Shown here: piece after piece, positions 26,317 to 36,594 of the stretch
How the letters are laid out: every line of letters starts with the position of its first letter
How positions within the stretch are numbered: the stretch's first letter is position 1
DNA from: Stutzerimonas stutzeri
GTDB taxonomy: Bacteria; Pseudomonadota; Gammaproteobacteria; Pseudomonadales; Pseudomonadaceae
Assembly (NCBI RefSeq): GCF_024448985.1
Contig: NZ_JAMOII010000026.1
Span: 1-49,089 of the forward strand
Direction: 5' to 3'
Length of the DNA stretch: 49,089 nt
The notes under the pieces: generated by a model
Database searches by the model: none
What the model was told of the DNA's origin: nothing
Seen by the model: the letters and a program-made list of their open reading frames with translations, nothing else
Translations under genes and position numbers: made by a program

Positions 26317-26805
26317 TCAGCCTGGCATCTTCAGCGCTTCAGGCGAGACCACAATGCCGTTGTTGTCGGCATAGAGGTATTCACCAGGACGAAAGGTCAC
26401 GCCACAGAAAGTCACCGGGATATTCAACTCACCGACGCCACGCTTGTTGCTCTTCAAAGGGTGACTGGCCAGGGCCTGCACACCGAGATCAGTTTGCGCG
26501 ACGATATCCACGTCGCGAATGCAACCGTAGACGATCAAGCCCTGCCAGCCGTTACGCGACGCCTTCTCGGCAAGCATGTCGCCCAGCAAGGCGCAACGCA
26601 GCGAGCCACCACCATCGACCACCATCACCTTGCCGGTGCCGTCGAGCTCAACCTGCTCCTTGACCAACGAGTTGTCTTCGAAGCACTTGACCGTGACGAT
26701 CTCGCCGCCAAAGGAGTCGCGACCACCGAAGTTGCTGAAGATCGGCTCCACCACCTGAATGAGGTCAGGGTAGGCGTCGCAAAGATCAGGGGTGACGTAT
26801 TGCAT
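26317..26805 (-). CDS. rraA: RraA-family protein (ribonuclease E activity regulator type)
   Basis: A 162-residue protein matching RraA along its length: [24 protein letters not shown] at the start, [23 protein letters not shown] near 80-102, [12 protein letters not shown] near 109, and [13 protein letters not shown] at the end. Enterobacterial RraA inhibits RNase E. Members outside that group can be 4-hydroxy-4-methyl-2-oxoglutarate aldolases, and the GDMLAEKA / RDVD motifs occur in both, so the function is likely but not certain. A ribosome site AAGGAG precedes ATG 26805. It lies next to ppsA, as in P. aeruginosa from memory. Confidence 0.9.
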   Translation of the reverse strand: MQYVTPDLCDAYPDLIQVVEPIFSNFGGRDSFGGEIVTVKCFEDNSLVKEQVELDGTGKVMVVDGGGSLRCALLGDMLAEKASRNGWQGLIVYGCIRDVDIVAQTDLGVQALASHPLKSNKRGVGELNIPVTFCGVTFRPGEYLYADNNGIVVSPEALKMPG

Positions 26806-26917
26806 AGCAAATCTCCTTCAAGAAGCGCCCCGAGTACGCCGGACACCCATTCGCCTCGAATCGACGAGGCGAACACCAGACGCGGCTCATAACGCTGCGG
26901 AAAACAGGGCTCATAGC

Positions 26918-26943
26918 AAAAAAGGGCGGAAAGCCCGCCCTTC
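26918..26943 (-). terminator. Terminator of ppsA
   Basis: On the minus strand GAAGGGCGG / CCGCCCTT with a five-base loop is followed by six T. It lies 15 bases past the ppsA stop and 110 bases before the rraA start, so rraA has its own promoter. Confidence 0.9.
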
Positions 26944-26957
26944 TTTTCGATCTCCGA

Positions 26958-29330
26958 TCAGCCGATTTCCTGGTCGGCCAGGAAGAACCAGGTATCCAGC
27001 ACCGAATCAGGGTTCAGGGAAACACTTTCGATACCCTGCTCCATCAGCCACTTGGCGAGGTCCGGATGATCGGACGGCCCCTGACCACAGATACCGATGT
27101 ACTTACCAGCCTTGTTGCACGCCTCGATGGCGCTGGCCAGCAGCTTCTTGACCGCCGGATTACGCTCATCGAACAGGTGCGCGATGATGCCCGAGTCACG
27201 GTCAAGACCCAGCGCCAGTTGGGTCATGTCATTGGAGCCGATGGAGAAACCATCGAAGAACTCCAGGAACTCGTCGGCCAACAGCGCGTTGGAAGGCAGT
27301 TCGCACATCATGATGATGCGCAGGCCATTCTCACCGCGCTTGAGGCCGAACTGGCCGAGAATGTCGATGACCTGCGAGGCCTCGCCAAGCGTGCGCACGA
27401 AAGGCACCATCAGCTCGACATTGGTCAGCCCCATGACGTCGCGGACCTTCTTCATCGCCCGGCATTCGAGCTCGAAGCAGTCGCGGAAGGATTCGCTGAT
27501 GTAGCGCGAGGCACCACGGAAGCCGAGCATCGGGTTCTCTTCTTCCGGCTCGTAAAGCTTGCCGCCGATCAGGTTGGCGTATTCGTTGGACTTGAAGTCC
27601 GACAGCCGCACGATGACTTTCTTCGGCCAGAACGCCGCAGCCAGCGTACTCACGCCTTCGACCAACTTCTCCACATAGAAATCGACCGGATCGCCATAAC
27701 CGGCGATGCGCTTCTCGACGCTACTCTTCACATCCGCCGGCAGGCCGTCGAAATTCAGCAGCGCCTTGGGATGCACACCGATCATGCGGTTGATGATGAA
27801 CTCCAGGCGAGCCAGGCCCACGCCCTCGTTCGGCAGCTGGGCGAAGTCAAATGCACGGTCCGGGTTGCCGACGTTCATCATGATCTTGAACGGCAGTTCA
27901 GGCATGGCGTCGATGGAGTTCTGACGGATATCGAAGCCCAGCTCGCCCTCGAAGATCAGACCAGTGTCGCCTTCGGCGCAAGTGACGGTGACGCGCTGAC
28001 CATCCTTCAACAACTCAGTAGCGTTACCACAACCCACAACGGCCGGAATACCCAGCTCACGCGCAATGATCGCCGCGTGGCAGGTACGGCCACCACGGTT
28101 GGTGACGATGGCACTGGCGCGCTTCATTACTGGCTCCCAGTCCGGATCGGTCATATCCGACACCAGCACGTCGCCCGGCTGGACCTTGTCCATTTCCGAG
28201 ACGTCGCGAATGATCTTCACCGGGCCTGCGCCAATACGCTGGCCGATGGCGCGACCTTCGACCAGTACAGTACCTTTTTCCTTGAGCAGGTAACGCTCCA
28301 TGACGTTGGCGCTGGTGCGGCTTTTAACGGTTTCAGGGCGCGCCTGGACGATGTACAGCTGACCATCATCGCCGTCTTTGGCCCACTCGATATCCATCGG
28401 GCGGCCGTAGTGTTTCTCGATGATCATCGCCTGCCGGGCCAGATTGCTGACTTCTTCATCGGTGAGGCAGAAACGCATGCGTTCGGCCTGATCGACATCG
28501 ACCGTCTTAACCGATTTGCCGGCGCTGGCTTCTTCGCCGTAGATCATCTTGATCGCCTTGCTGCCCAGGTTGCGGCGCAAGATTGCGGGGCGGCCCGCTT
28601 CAAGGGTGTGCTTGTGTACGTAGAACTCGTCGGGGTTGACCGCGCCCTGCACGACGGTCTCGCCCAAGCCATAGGCGCCAGTGATGAAGACCACATCGCG
28701 GAAGCCGGACTCCGTGTCCAGCGTGAACATCACGCCAGCAGTGCCGGTTTCGGAGCGCACCATGCGCTGCACGCCGGCGGACAGGGCGACCAGCTTGTGA
28801 TCAAAGCCCTGGTGCACGCGATAGGCAATGGCACGGTCGTTGAACAGGGAGGCGAACACTTCCTTGGCAGCGCGGATCACGTTATCCACGCCACGAATAT
28901 TGAGGAAGGTTTCCTGCTGACCGGCAAAGGACGCATCCGGCAAGTCTTCGGCGGTGGCCGAAGAACGCACCGCAACCGCCAGATTGTCGTTACCGGCGGA
29001 CATCTCGGCGAAGGCTGCGCGGATATCGGCATCCAGCTGCTGAGGGAATTCAGCCTCCATGACCCAGCCGCGAATTTGCGCACCAGCCTTGGCCAATGCA
29101 TTCACGTCGTCCACGTCCAGCGCATCGAGCAGCGCATGGATCTGCTCGTTCAGGCCGCTGAGTTCCATGAAGTCACGATAGGCCTGTGCCGTAGTGGCGA
29201 AACCACCAGGTACCGAAACGCCCGCGCCAGCAAGGTTGCTGATCATCTCGCCCAGGGAGGCGTTCTTGCCCCCTACACGCTCAACGTCATGATTGCCGAG
29301 CTTATCGAGGGAAACTACGTACTCTACCAA
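26958..29330 (-). CDS. ppsA: Phosphoenolpyruvate synthase
   Basis: PpsA converts pyruvate, ATP and water to PEP, AMP and phosphate for gluconeogenesis. The start is TTG 29330, giving (M)[11 protein letters not shown] as in other Pseudomonas: GGAGAG lies six bases upstream, and the ATG-less upstream extension is not protein-like. This yields 790 residues. Domains: ATP-grasp-like N-terminal half ([10 protein letters not shown] near 20, [25 protein letters not shown] near 120), the swivelling phosphohistidine domain with [23 protein letters not shown] near 420, and the C-terminal PEP/pyruvate barrel ending [14 protein letters not shown]. It is divergent from its regulator gene ppsR. Confidence 0.97.
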   Translation of the reverse strand: MVEYVVSLDKLGNHDVERVGGKNASLGEMISNLAGAGVSVPGGFATTAQAYRDFMELSGLNEQIHALLDALDVDDVNALAKAGAQIRGWVMEAEFPQQLDADIRAAFAEMSAGNDNLAVAVRSSATAEDLPDASFAGQQETFLNIRGVDNVIRAAKEVFASLFNDRAIAYRVHQGFDHKLVALSAGVQRMVRSETGTAGVMFTLDTESGFRDVVFITGAYGLGETVVQGAVNPDEFYVHKHTLEAGRPAILRRNLGSKAIKMIYGEEASAGKSVKTVDVDQAERMRFCLTDEEVSNLARQAMIIEKHYGRPMDIEWAKDGDDGQLYIVQARPETVKSRTSANVMERYLLKEKGTVLVEGRAIGQRIGAGPVKIIRDVSEMDKVQPGDVLVSDMTDPDWEPVMKRASAIVTNRGGRTCHAAIIARELGIPAVVGCGNATELLKDGQRVTVTCAEGDTGLIFEGELGFDIRQNSIDAMPELPFKIMMNVGNPDRAFDFAQLPNEGVGLARLEFIINRMIGVHPKALLNFDGLPADVKSSVEKRIAGYGDPVDFYVEKLVEGVSTLAAAFWPKKVIVRLSDFKSNEYANLIGGKLYEPEEENPMLGFRGASRYISESFRDCFELECRAMKKVRDVMGLTNVELMVPFVRTLGEASQVIDILGQFGLKRGENGLRIIMMCELPSNALLADEFLEFFDGFSIGSNDMTQLALGLDRDSGIIAHLFDERNPAVKKLLASAIEACNKAGKYIGICGQGPSDHPDLAKWLMEQGIESVSLNPDSVLDTWFFLADQEIG

Positions 29331-29485
29331 GGTGCTCTCTCCACATTGTGTTGGAAACTCGGTCGGCTCCATCCGCGATCCGGTGGCCTGCCCCTGCAAA
29401 ATGGGTGACAATGCCCGCCACTTGTGGCTCGGCGAAGGGGGCTACTATAGCTGAGAACCGTTCTTGACTTAAGGCCCCAGGTGCA

Positions 29486-30304
29486 ATGAAACGAACTGCA
29501 TTTTTCATATCCGACGGTACCGGCATCACGGCCGAGACACTTGGCCAGAGCCTGTTGGCACAGTTCGAAAACATCAGCTTCACCAAGCTGACTCGGCCAT
29601 ACATAGATACCGCCGACAAAGCGCGGCTGATGGTACAGCAAATCAATAAAGCGGCGGAAAGCGACGGCGCGCGCCCGATCATATTCGATACGCTGGTGAA
29701 CCAGGAGATTCGCGACATCCTGGCCGAGTCCAATGGCTTCATGATCGACATCTTTTCGTCTTTCCTTGCTCCGCTGGAACATGAACTGATGTCACGTTCC
29801 TCCTATTCGGTCGGCAAATCCCATTCGATCAGCCATAACGCCAACTACATGGAGCGAATCGACGCGGTCAATTTCGCTCTGGATAACGATGACGGCGCCC
29901 GCACCCATTACTACGACAAAGCGGACCTGATTCTGGTCGGTGTCTCCAGGTGCGGCAAAACGCCCACCTGCCTGTACATGGCGATGCAGTACGGCATTCG
30001 TGCGGCCAACTATCCACTGACCGAAGACGACATGGAACGTCTGCAACTACCGACCGCTTTGAAAACTCACCGGGACAAGCTTTTCGGCCTGACCATCGAC
30101 CCGGACCGCCTCACCGCTATTCGCAACGAGCGCAAACCCAACAGCCGCTATGCGAGTTTCGCTCAGTGCGAATTCGAAGTTCGCGAAGTGGAAAACTTGT
30201 TCCGCCGCGAGAACATCAATTACATCAACTCCACGCATTTCTCCGTCGAAGAAATATCCGCCAAGATCCTCGTGGAAAAAGGTGTTGAGCGCAGACTGAA
30301 GTAA
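29486..30304 (+). CDS. ppsR: PEP synthase regulatory kinase/pyrophosphorylase
   Basis: A 272-residue DUF299-family protein that inactivates PEP synthase by ADP-dependent threonine phosphorylation and reactivates it by phosphorolysis. Marks are [19 protein letters not shown] at the N-terminus and the P-loop [19 protein letters not shown] near 150-168, followed by ANYPLTEDD. The target threonine region (TCHAA) is present in the adjacent PpsA. The divergent pairing with ppsA is the standard arrangement. Confidence 0.96.
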   Translation: MKRTAFFISDGTGITAETLGQSLLAQFENISFTKLTRPYIDTADKARLMVQQINKAAESDGARPIIFDTLVNQEIRDILAESNGFMIDIFSSFLAPLEHELMSRSSYSVGKSHSISHNANYMERIDAVNFALDNDDGARTHYYDKADLILVGVSRCGKTPTCLYMAMQYGIRAANYPLTEDDMERLQLPTALKTHRDKLFGLTIDPDRLTAIRNERKPNSRYASFAQCEFEVREVENLFRRENINYINSTHFSVEEISAKILVEKGVERRLK

Positions 30305-30488
30305 GCACCGCTTCGCTAGACAACAAAAAGCCCGATAGGTGCAACCGATAGCGGTTTTTGAGCGACTTTCTAGAAAACAGGATTGGTGGAGAACGCGAAG
30401 TTCGCCCCCCTCTTTCATCCCGCCGAGGCTCGCGCGGACAGCCTGCCTCGGCGATGTACTTTCGGCTTTCTCGCCAAAGTGGCTCGGC

Positions 30489-31676
30489 TCAGAAGCAGTC
30501 GCCCGGTACGCGTACCCAACCCTCCATCAGGATGCGAGCGCTGCGGCTCATGATTGCTTTGGTCACGGTCCATTGACCATCTACCTGCTTCGCCTCAGCG
30601 CCGACCTTCAGGGTGCCGGACGGATGGCCGAAGCGCACCGCCTGGCGCTCACCGCCCCCCGCCGCCATGTTGACCAAGGTGCCTGGTACCGCTGCCGCCG
30701 TGCCGATCGCGACCGCGCAGGTGCCCATCATCGCGTGGTGCAGCTTGCCCATGGACAACGCACGGACCAGCAGATCCACTTCGCCGGCCTCAATGGTCTT
30801 GCCGCTGGACGCCGCGTAGGTTTTCGGCGTGGAAACGAAGGCGACCTTCGGCGTGTGCTGGCGGGTCAGGGCTTCCTCCGCCGTCTTGATTAGTCCCATG
30901 CGCAACGCACCTGCCACACGGATGGCCTCTAGACGCGCCAGCGCCTCGGGATTGGCGTTGATGTCTTCACGCAGTTCGGTGCCCCGGTAGCCGATTTCCT
31001 CGGCATTGACGAACACGGTGGAAATGCCGGCGCTAATCATGGTCGCCTTCAACGCGCCGATGCCTGGCACCTCTAGATCGTCGACCAGGTTGCCGGTGGG
31101 GAACATCGAGCTGCCCTCCTCGCCATCATCGGACGGGTCGAGGAATTCGAGCACGATTTCAGCCGCCGGGAAGGTCACCCCGTCCAGCTCGAAATCGCCG
31201 GTTTCCTGCACTTGGCCATTGCTGACCGGCACATGGGCGATGATGGTCTTCTGGATATTGGCCTGCCAGATGCGAACCACGCAGGTGCCATTCTCGGGAA
31301 TGCGCGTCGGATCAATCAGTCCTGCATGAATGGCGAAGGCGCCGGCACCGGTAGACAGATTGCCGCAGTTACCACTCCAATCGACGAACGCCTTGTCGAT
31401 GGAAACCTGGCCGTAGAGGTAATCCACGTCGTGATCGGGCTGGTTGCTCTTCGAGAGGATCACGCACTTGCTGGTGCTGGAGGTGGCGCCGCCCATGCCG
31501 TCGATATGCGCGGCATAAGGGTCTGGGCCGCCGATCACGCGCATGAACAGCTTGTCTCGGGCTGCGCCTGGAACCTGGCAGCGCTCGGGAAGGTCCTGCA
31601 GGCGGAAGAACACGCCCTTGCTGGTGCCGCCACGCATATAGGTAGCGGGAATCTTGATTTGGGGTGCATGAGCCAT
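30489..31676 (-). CDS. prpF: 2-methylaconitate cis-trans isomerase
   Basis: A 395-residue protein of the PrpF/DapF-like fold. It isomerises the trans-2-methylaconitate made by AcnD to the cis form, so the pair replaces PrpD in the methylcitrate cycle. Marks: PATYMRGGTSKGVFFRLQDLP at the N-terminus, GMGGATSSTSKCVIL near 60-75, GNCGNLSTGAGAFAIHAGL near 105. GAGGA lies upstream of ATG 31676. It is the last gene of the prp operon in view. Confidence 0.95.
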   Translation of the reverse strand: MAHAPQIKIPATYMRGGTSKGVFFRLQDLPERCQVPGAARDKLFMRVIGGPDPYAAHIDGMGGATSSTSKCVILSKSNQPDHDVDYLYGQVSIDKAFVDWSGNCGNLSTGAGAFAIHAGLIDPTRIPENGTCVVRIWQANIQKTIIAHVPVSNGQVQETGDFELDGVTFPAAEIVLEFLDPSDDGEEGSSMFPTGNLVDDLEVPGIGALKATMISAGISTVFVNAEEIGYRGTELREDINANPEALARLEAIRVAGALRMGLIKTAEEALTRQHTPKVAFVSTPKTYAASSGKTIEAGEVDLLVRALSMGKLHHAMMGTCAVAIGTAAAVPGTLVNMAAGGGERQAVRFGHPSGTLKVGAEAKQVDGQWTVTKAIMSRSARILMEGWVRVPGDCF

Positions 31677-31693
31677 AAAGAGTCCTCATGAAA

Positions 31694-31717
31694 CGTTGCC
31701 GCCAGACGGCGGCAACG
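31694..31717 (-). other. Intercistronic hairpin before prpF
   Basis: A perfect 10-bp stem CGTTGCCGCC / GGCGGCAACG with a four-base loop ends 17 bases before the prpF start and about six bases before its ribosome site. It is GC-rich but lacks a T run (TTTCATG follows), so it is more likely an mRNA-stability or translation element than a terminator. Confidence 0.6.
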
Positions 31718-31773
31718 GGAATGGAGTGCAGATACGGGTGGATGTTGCTTCTGATACCTATCCCGACACTGCT

Positions 31774-31820
31774 CGGTGGGTCGCCACCCGGTGGATCGGT
31801 AAAGCGTGACCCACCTTACG
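31774..31820. repeat. Palindromic intergenic element, variant form
   Basis: Several GGTGGG / CCCACC blocks occur here: GGTGGGTCGCCACCCGGTGG and then GTAAAGCGTGACCCACC followed by TTACG. The ends and the hairpin style resemble the repeats at 15843 and 42107, though the internal sequence differs. It lies between acnD and prpF inside the prp operon. Confidence 0.45.
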
Positions 31821-31830
31821 AGTCATATCC

Positions 31831-34428
31831 TCAGGCCTGTCCGAGGAAGTCCTTGGCAAAGCGCTGCAGCACGCCGCCCGCATCGTAGACCGACACTTCG
31901 TCGGCGGTATCCAGACGGCAGGTCACCGGTACTTCGACGCTCTCGCCGTTACGACGATGAATGACCAGCGTCAGCGTTGCACGCGGCGTACGCTCGCCGA
32001 TCACGTCGAAGGTCTCGGTGCCGTCTATCCCTAAGGTCTTGCGGTCGGTGCCCGGCTTAAACTCCAGCGGCAACACACCCATGCCCACCAGGTTGGTGCG
32101 GTGAATACGCTCGAAGCCTTCGGCGACGATGGCTTCCACACCCGCCAGGCGCACGCCCTTGGCCGCCCAGTCACGGGACGAACCCTGACCGTAATCGGCG
32201 CCAGCAATGATGATCAGCGGCTGCTTGCGGTTCATGTAGGTTTCGATGGCTTCCCACATGCGCATGACGGTGCCTTCCGGCTCGACGCGCGCCAGCGATC
32301 CCTTCTTCACCTGTCCATCGACGACGGCCATTTCGTTGACCAGCTGCGGATTGGCGAAGGTGGCGCGCTGCGCCGTGAGGTGGTCGCCCCGGTGAGTCGC
32401 GTAGGAATTGAAGTCCTCTTCCGGCAGGCCCATCTTGTGCAGGTACTCACCAGCGGCGCTGTCCAGCAGGATGGCGTTGGACGGCGACAGGTGGTCGGTG
32501 GTGATGTTGTCCGGTAATACTGCCAGCGGACGCATGCCCTTGAGGCTGCGCTCGCCGGCCAACGCGCCCTCCCAGTACGGCGGGCGGCGAATATAGGTGG
32601 ACATCGGACGCCAGTCGTACAGCGGACTTTCAGCTTCTTCCACCGCGCCCAGATCGAACATCGGGATGTAGATCTGGCGGAACTGTTCAGGCTTCACCGA
32701 GGAGGCAACGATGGCGTCGATTTCCTCGTCGCTCGGCCACAAGTCCTTCAGGGTGACGGGGTTGCCCTGGGCATCATGGCCCAGCACGTCCTGCTCGATG
32801 TCGAAACGCACGGTGCCGGCAATGGCGTAGGCCACCACTAATGGTGGTGAGGCCAGGAAGGCCTGCTTGGCGTAGGGGTGGATGCGCCCGTCGAAGTTGC
32901 GGTTGCCGGAAAGCACTGCCGTGGCATACAGGTCGCGGTCGATGATTTCCTGCTGGATTTTCGGGTCCAGCGCGCCAGACATGCCGTTGCAGGTGGTGCA
33001 GGCATAGGCAACGATGCCGAAACCGAGCTTTTCCAGCTCCGTCAACAGGCCGGCTTCTTCCAGATACAGCTTGGCAACTTTCGAGCCCGGCGCGAAGGAG
33101 GTCTTCACCCAAGGCTTGCGCACCAGCCCCAGTTCGTTGGCCTTCTTCGCCACCAGACCGGCGGCAACCACGTTGCGCGGGTTGGAGGTGTTGGTGCAGC
33201 TGGTGATGGCGGCGATGATCACCGCACCGTCCGGCATCAGGCCTTCCTTCTCTTCGGCCTGCGCCTTGTCCAGATGCACCGCGATGCCGCGCTCGGCCAG
33301 CGCCGAGGTCGGCAGGCGGCGGTGCGGATTGCTCGGGCCGGCCAGGTTGCGCACCACGGTCGACAGATCGAACTCCAGCACGCGCTCATATTCGGCACTG
33401 ACCAGCGCATCGGCCCAAAGGCCGGTTGTTTTCGCGTAATTCTCGACCAACGCCACCTGCTCCGGCTCGCGCCCGGTGAGCTTGAGGTAATCAATGGTCT
33501 GCTGATCGATATAGAACATCGCCGCCGTAGCGCCATACTCGGGGCACATGTTGGAGATGGTGGCGCGGTCGCCGATGGACAGGCTGTCGGCACCTTCGCC
33601 AAAGAACTCCACCCAGGCCCCGACCACGTGCTCGTTGCGCAGGAACTCGGTCAGCGCCAGGACGATATCGGTGGCGGTGATGCCCGGCTGGCGCTTGCCA
33701 GTCAGCCGCACGCCGACGATATCGGGCAGGCGCATCATGGAGGGGCGGCCGAGCATGACAGTTTCGGCTTCCAGCCCACCGACGCCGACGGCGATCACAC
33801 CCAGGGCATCGACGTGAGGGGTGTGGGAATCGGTGCCGACGCAGGTGTCCGGGAAGGCGACGCCGCCGCGCGCTTGGATCACCGGCGACATTTTTTCCAG
33901 GTTGATCTGGTGCATGATGCCGTTACCGGCCGGGATCACGTCGACGTTCTTGAATGCAGTCTTGGTCCACTCGATGAAGTGGAAGCGGTCTTCATTGCGG
34001 CGCTCTTCCACCGCACGGTTCTTCTCGAAGGCATCCGGGTCGAAGCCGGCATGTTCCACCGCCAGCGAGTGATCGACGATCAGCTGGGTCGGCACTACCG
34101 GGTTGACCTTGGCCGGGTCGCCGCCCTGCTCGGCGATCGCATCGCGCAGGCCGGCCAGGTCCACCAGCGCGGTCTGGCCGAGAATGTCGTGGCAGACCAC
34201 GCGCGCCGGATACCAAGGGAAATCCAGGTCCTGCTTGCGTTCGATGATCTGTTTCAGCGAGTCGGTCAGCATCGCCGGCTCGCAGCGACGCACCAGCTGT
34301 TCGGCCAGCACGCGGGAGGTATAGGGCAGCGTGTCGTAGGCGCCCGGCTGGATCGCTTCGATTGCCTCGCGGGTATCGAAGTAGTCAAGCAGGGTGCCAG
34401 GCAGGGGTTTGCGGTGTTCTGTATTCAT
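31831..34428 (-). CDS. acnD: Fe/S-dependent 2-methylisocitrate dehydratase
   Basis: An 865-residue aconitase-A-type enzyme that dehydrates 2-methylcitrate. I chose ATG 34428 (MNTEHRKPLPGTLLDYFD), the usual N-terminus; a TTG five codons upstream is also open. Marks: GVAFPDTCVGTDSHTPHVDALGV near 170-200, Fe-S cysteines in ITSCTNTSNPRN (near 415) and ACTTCNGMSG (near 480), and the swivel domain with ADYGQGSSRDWAAKG near 740. The sequence differs from AcnA and the gene sits between prpC and prpF, which fixes it as AcnD. Confidence 0.95.
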   Translation of the reverse strand: MNTEHRKPLPGTLLDYFDTREAIEAIQPGAYDTLPYTSRVLAEQLVRRCEPAMLTDSLKQIIERKQDLDFPWYPARVVCHDILGQTALVDLAGLRDAIAEQGGDPAKVNPVVPTQLIVDHSLAVEHAGFDPDAFEKNRAVEERRNEDRFHFIEWTKTAFKNVDVIPAGNGIMHQINLEKMSPVIQARGGVAFPDTCVGTDSHTPHVDALGVIAVGVGGLEAETVMLGRPSMMRLPDIVGVRLTGKRQPGITATDIVLALTEFLRNEHVVGAWVEFFGEGADSLSIGDRATISNMCPEYGATAAMFYIDQQTIDYLKLTGREPEQVALVENYAKTTGLWADALVSAEYERVLEFDLSTVVRNLAGPSNPHRRLPTSALAERGIAVHLDKAQAEEKEGLMPDGAVIIAAITSCTNTSNPRNVVAAGLVAKKANELGLVRKPWVKTSFAPGSKVAKLYLEEAGLLTELEKLGFGIVAYACTTCNGMSGALDPKIQQEIIDRDLYATAVLSGNRNFDGRIHPYAKQAFLASPPLVVAYAIAGTVRFDIEQDVLGHDAQGNPVTLKDLWPSDEEIDAIVASSVKPEQFRQIYIPMFDLGAVEEAESPLYDWRPMSTYIRRPPYWEGALAGERSLKGMRPLAVLPDNITTDHLSPSNAILLDSAAGEYLHKMGLPEEDFNSYATHRGDHLTAQRATFANPQLVNEMAVVDGQVKKGSLARVEPEGTVMRMWEAIETYMNRKQPLIIIAGADYGQGSSRDWAAKGVRLAGVEAIVAEGFERIHRTNLVGMGVLPLEFKPGTDRKTLGIDGTETFDVIGERTPRATLTLVIHRRNGESVEVPVTCRLDTADEVSVYDAGGVLQRFAKDFLGQA

Positions 34429-34499
34429 GCCGGAAGAACTCAATCAGGAATGTTCCGTAAAGCAAGGAAGGGAAGCCCTGCGGGCCTCCCCTCTTCCGA

Positions 34500-35627
34500 T
34501 CAGCGCTCGGCGATCGGTACGACCTTGCGCTGTTCCGGACCGATGTAATCGGCGCTCGGCCGAATGATCCGGTTGTTGCTGCGTTGTTCGAACACATGGG
34601 ACGCCCAGCCGGTCACACGCGAGCAGACGAAGATCGGCGTGAATAGCTTGGTAGGGATGCCCATGAAGTGATAGGCCGAAGCGTGGTAGAAGTCGGCGTT
34701 GGGGAAGAGCTTCTTCTGCTCCCACATGGTCTCGTCGACAGCTACCGATACCGGATGCAGCACGGTATCGCCGACTTCCTCGGCCAATTTTTTAGCCCAG
34801 ACCTTGATGACTTCGTTGCGCGGATCGGAAACGCTATAGATAGCGTGACCGAAGCCCATGATCTTTTCCTTGCGCTCGAGCATGCCCAACAGGCCTTCGC
34901 GGGCCTCTTCGGGAGTATTGAAGCGCTCGATCAGCTCCATGGCCGCCTCGTTGGCGCCGCCATGCAGCGGGCCACGCAGCGAACCGATGGCGCCAGTCAC
35001 GCAGGAGTACAGGTCGGACAGGGTCGAAGCACAAACCCGTGCGGTGAACGTCGAGGCGTTGAACTCGTGCTCGGCATAGAGGATCAGCGAGACGTTCATC
35101 ACCCGAACGTGCAGGTCGCTCGGCTTCTTGCCGTGCAGCAGCGCGAGGAAATGCCCGCCCAGGGTGTCTTCGTCGCTGGTGCACTCAATGCGTAAGCCGT
35201 CGTGGGTGAAGCGATACCAGTAGCACATGATCGCCGGGAATGCGGCCATCAGGCGCTCGGCGACGTCACGCTGCTGCTCGAAGCTGACTTCCGGCTCCAG
35301 AGTGCCGAGCACCGAAGCGCCGGTACGCATGACGTCCATCGGATGGGCGCTGGCCGGTATGCGCTCCAGCACTTCCTTCAGCGCCTGCGGCAGATCGCGT
35401 AGCGTCTTCAGGCGGTTCTTGTAAGCCGCCAGTTGCTCGACATTGGGCAGCTCCCCATGGAATAGCAGGTAGGCCACTTCCTCGAAATCGGCCACGGCAG
35501 CCAGATCGCGAACGTCATAACCGCGATAGGTCAGGCCGGCGCCTTCCTTGCCGACGGTACATAAAGCGGTCTGTCCAGCGATCTGACCGCGCAGGCCCGC
35601 CCCGCTCAATACTTTTGCTTCAGCCAT
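34500..35627 (-). CDS. prpC: 2-methylcitrate synthase
   Basis: A 375-residue citrate-synthase-fold enzyme condensing propionyl-CoA with oxaloacetate. The ATG at 35627 (MAEAKVLSGAGLRGQIAGQTALC) has AAGGAG upstream; the longer frame is basic and unlikely. Marks: GLTYRGYDVRDLA near 31, ASAHPMDVMRTGASVLG near 92, the catalytic histidine in GPLHGGANEAAMELI near 220, MGFGHAIYSVSDPRNEVIK near 255, and SRVTGWASHVFEQR near 333. It is co-transcribed with prpB upstream (79-base gap). Confidence 0.96.
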   Translation of the reverse strand: MAEAKVLSGAGLRGQIAGQTALCTVGKEGAGLTYRGYDVRDLAAVADFEEVAYLLFHGELPNVEQLAAYKNRLKTLRDLPQALKEVLERIPASAHPMDVMRTGASVLGTLEPEVSFEQQRDVAERLMAAFPAIMCYWYRFTHDGLRIECTSDEDTLGGHFLALLHGKKPSDLHVRVMNVSLILYAEHEFNASTFTARVCASTLSDLYSCVTGAIGSLRGPLHGGANEAAMELIERFNTPEEAREGLLGMLERKEKIMGFGHAIYSVSDPRNEVIKVWAKKLAEEVGDTVLHPVSVAVDETMWEQKKLFPNADFYHASAYHFMGIPTKLFTPIFVCSRVTGWASHVFEQRSNNRIIRPSADYIGPEQRKVVPIAER

Positions 35628-35706
35628 GGTTATCTCCTTATTGGATTTATTCTGGATATCGCACATCGGTGGAAGGCTCCGACGGTTCTGCCGGGACCGG
35701 ACGCGC

Positions 35707-36594
35707 TCAGCTCTTCTTCTGAGCGAACAACGCATCGAGGCTCTGCTCGAAAACGTGATAGTTGATGCGGTCGTACAGCTCCATGCGGGTCTGCATGGTA
35801 TCGATCACGTTCTTCTGCGTGCCATCACGACGCAGCGCGGTATAGACGTTTTCGGCCGCCTTGTTCATGGCGCGGAAGGCCGACAGCGGATAGAGCACCA
35901 GAGAGACGTCGACGCTGGCCAGCTCTTCGGTGGTATACAGCGGCGTTGCTCCGAATTCGGTGATATTGGCCAGGATCGGCGCATTCACGCGATCGGCGAA
36001 CGTTTTGTACATCGACAGCTCGGTGATGGCCTCGGGGAAAATCATGTCAGCGCCCGCCTCGATGCAGGCTTGGGCACGCTCGAGGGCGGACTCCAGCCCC
36101 TCCACTGCCAGCGCATCGGTGCGCGCCATGATCACGAAGCTGTCATCGGTGCGCGCATCCACCGCCGCCTTGATGCGGTCAACCATCTCCTGCTGGGAGA
36201 CGATCTCTTTGTTCGGACGATGACCGCAGCGCTTGGCGCCGACTTGGTCCTCGATATGGATCGCCGCCGCGCCGAACTTGATCATCGACTTGACGGTACG
36301 CGCCACGTTGAAGGCCGAGGAGCCGAAACCGGTGTCGACATCCACCAGCAGCGGCAGATCGCAGACATCAGTGATGCGACGTACATCGGTCAGCACGTCG
36401 TCGAGCCCGGTGATGCCGAGATCCGGCAGCCCCAACGAACCGGCTGCGACACCGCCACCGGACAGGTAAATAGCCTTGAAGCCGGCTCGCTTGGCCAGCA
36501 ACGCATGGTTGGCATTGATCGCGCCGACGACCTGCAGTGGGTGCTCACTGGCCACGGCGTCACGGAAACGCTGACCGGCAGTAGGAAGAGTCAT
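35707..36594 (-). CDS. prpB: 2-methylisocitrate lyase
   Basis: A 295-residue enzyme splitting 2-methylisocitrate into succinate and pyruvate. It has the ICL/PEPM barrel with [18 protein letters not shown] near 44, [17 protein letters not shown] near 84, and the catalytic-cysteine signature [12 protein letters not shown] near 121. The start overlaps the stop of the gntR gene, so regulator and enzymes are one transcript. Confidence 0.96.
   Translation of the reverse strand: MTLPTAGQRFRDAVASEHPLQVVGAINANHALLAKRAGFKAIYLSGGGVAAGSLGLPDLGITGLDDVLTDVRRITDVCDLPLLVDVDTGFGSSAFNVARTVKSMIKFGAAAIHIEDQVGAKRCGHRPNKEIVSQQEMVDRIKAAVDARTDDSFVIMARTDALAVEGLESALERAQACIEAGADMIFPEAITELSMYKTFADRVNAPILANITEFGATPLYTTEELASVDVSLVLYPLSAFRAMNKAAENVYTALRRDGTQKNVIDTMQTRMELYDRINYHVFEQSLDALFAQKKS

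Noticed and set aside
27066-29408. 780-codon open frame on the plus strand opposite ppsA
   Set aside because: It mirrors a strongly conserved PEP synthase. The composition (His, Val, Asp-rich, no family pattern) is that of an antisense frame in GC-rich DNA.
30310-30358. Possible terminator after ppsR (AAAAAGCCC ... GGTTTTT)
   Set aside because: The two sides pair only through AAAAA/TTTTT and CC/GG with a bulge and a loop of about 20 bases; too weak to call.
32878-34548. 556-codon plus-strand frame opposite acnD
   Set aside because: Antisense shadow of AcnD with repeated His/Gly-rich composition and no domain.
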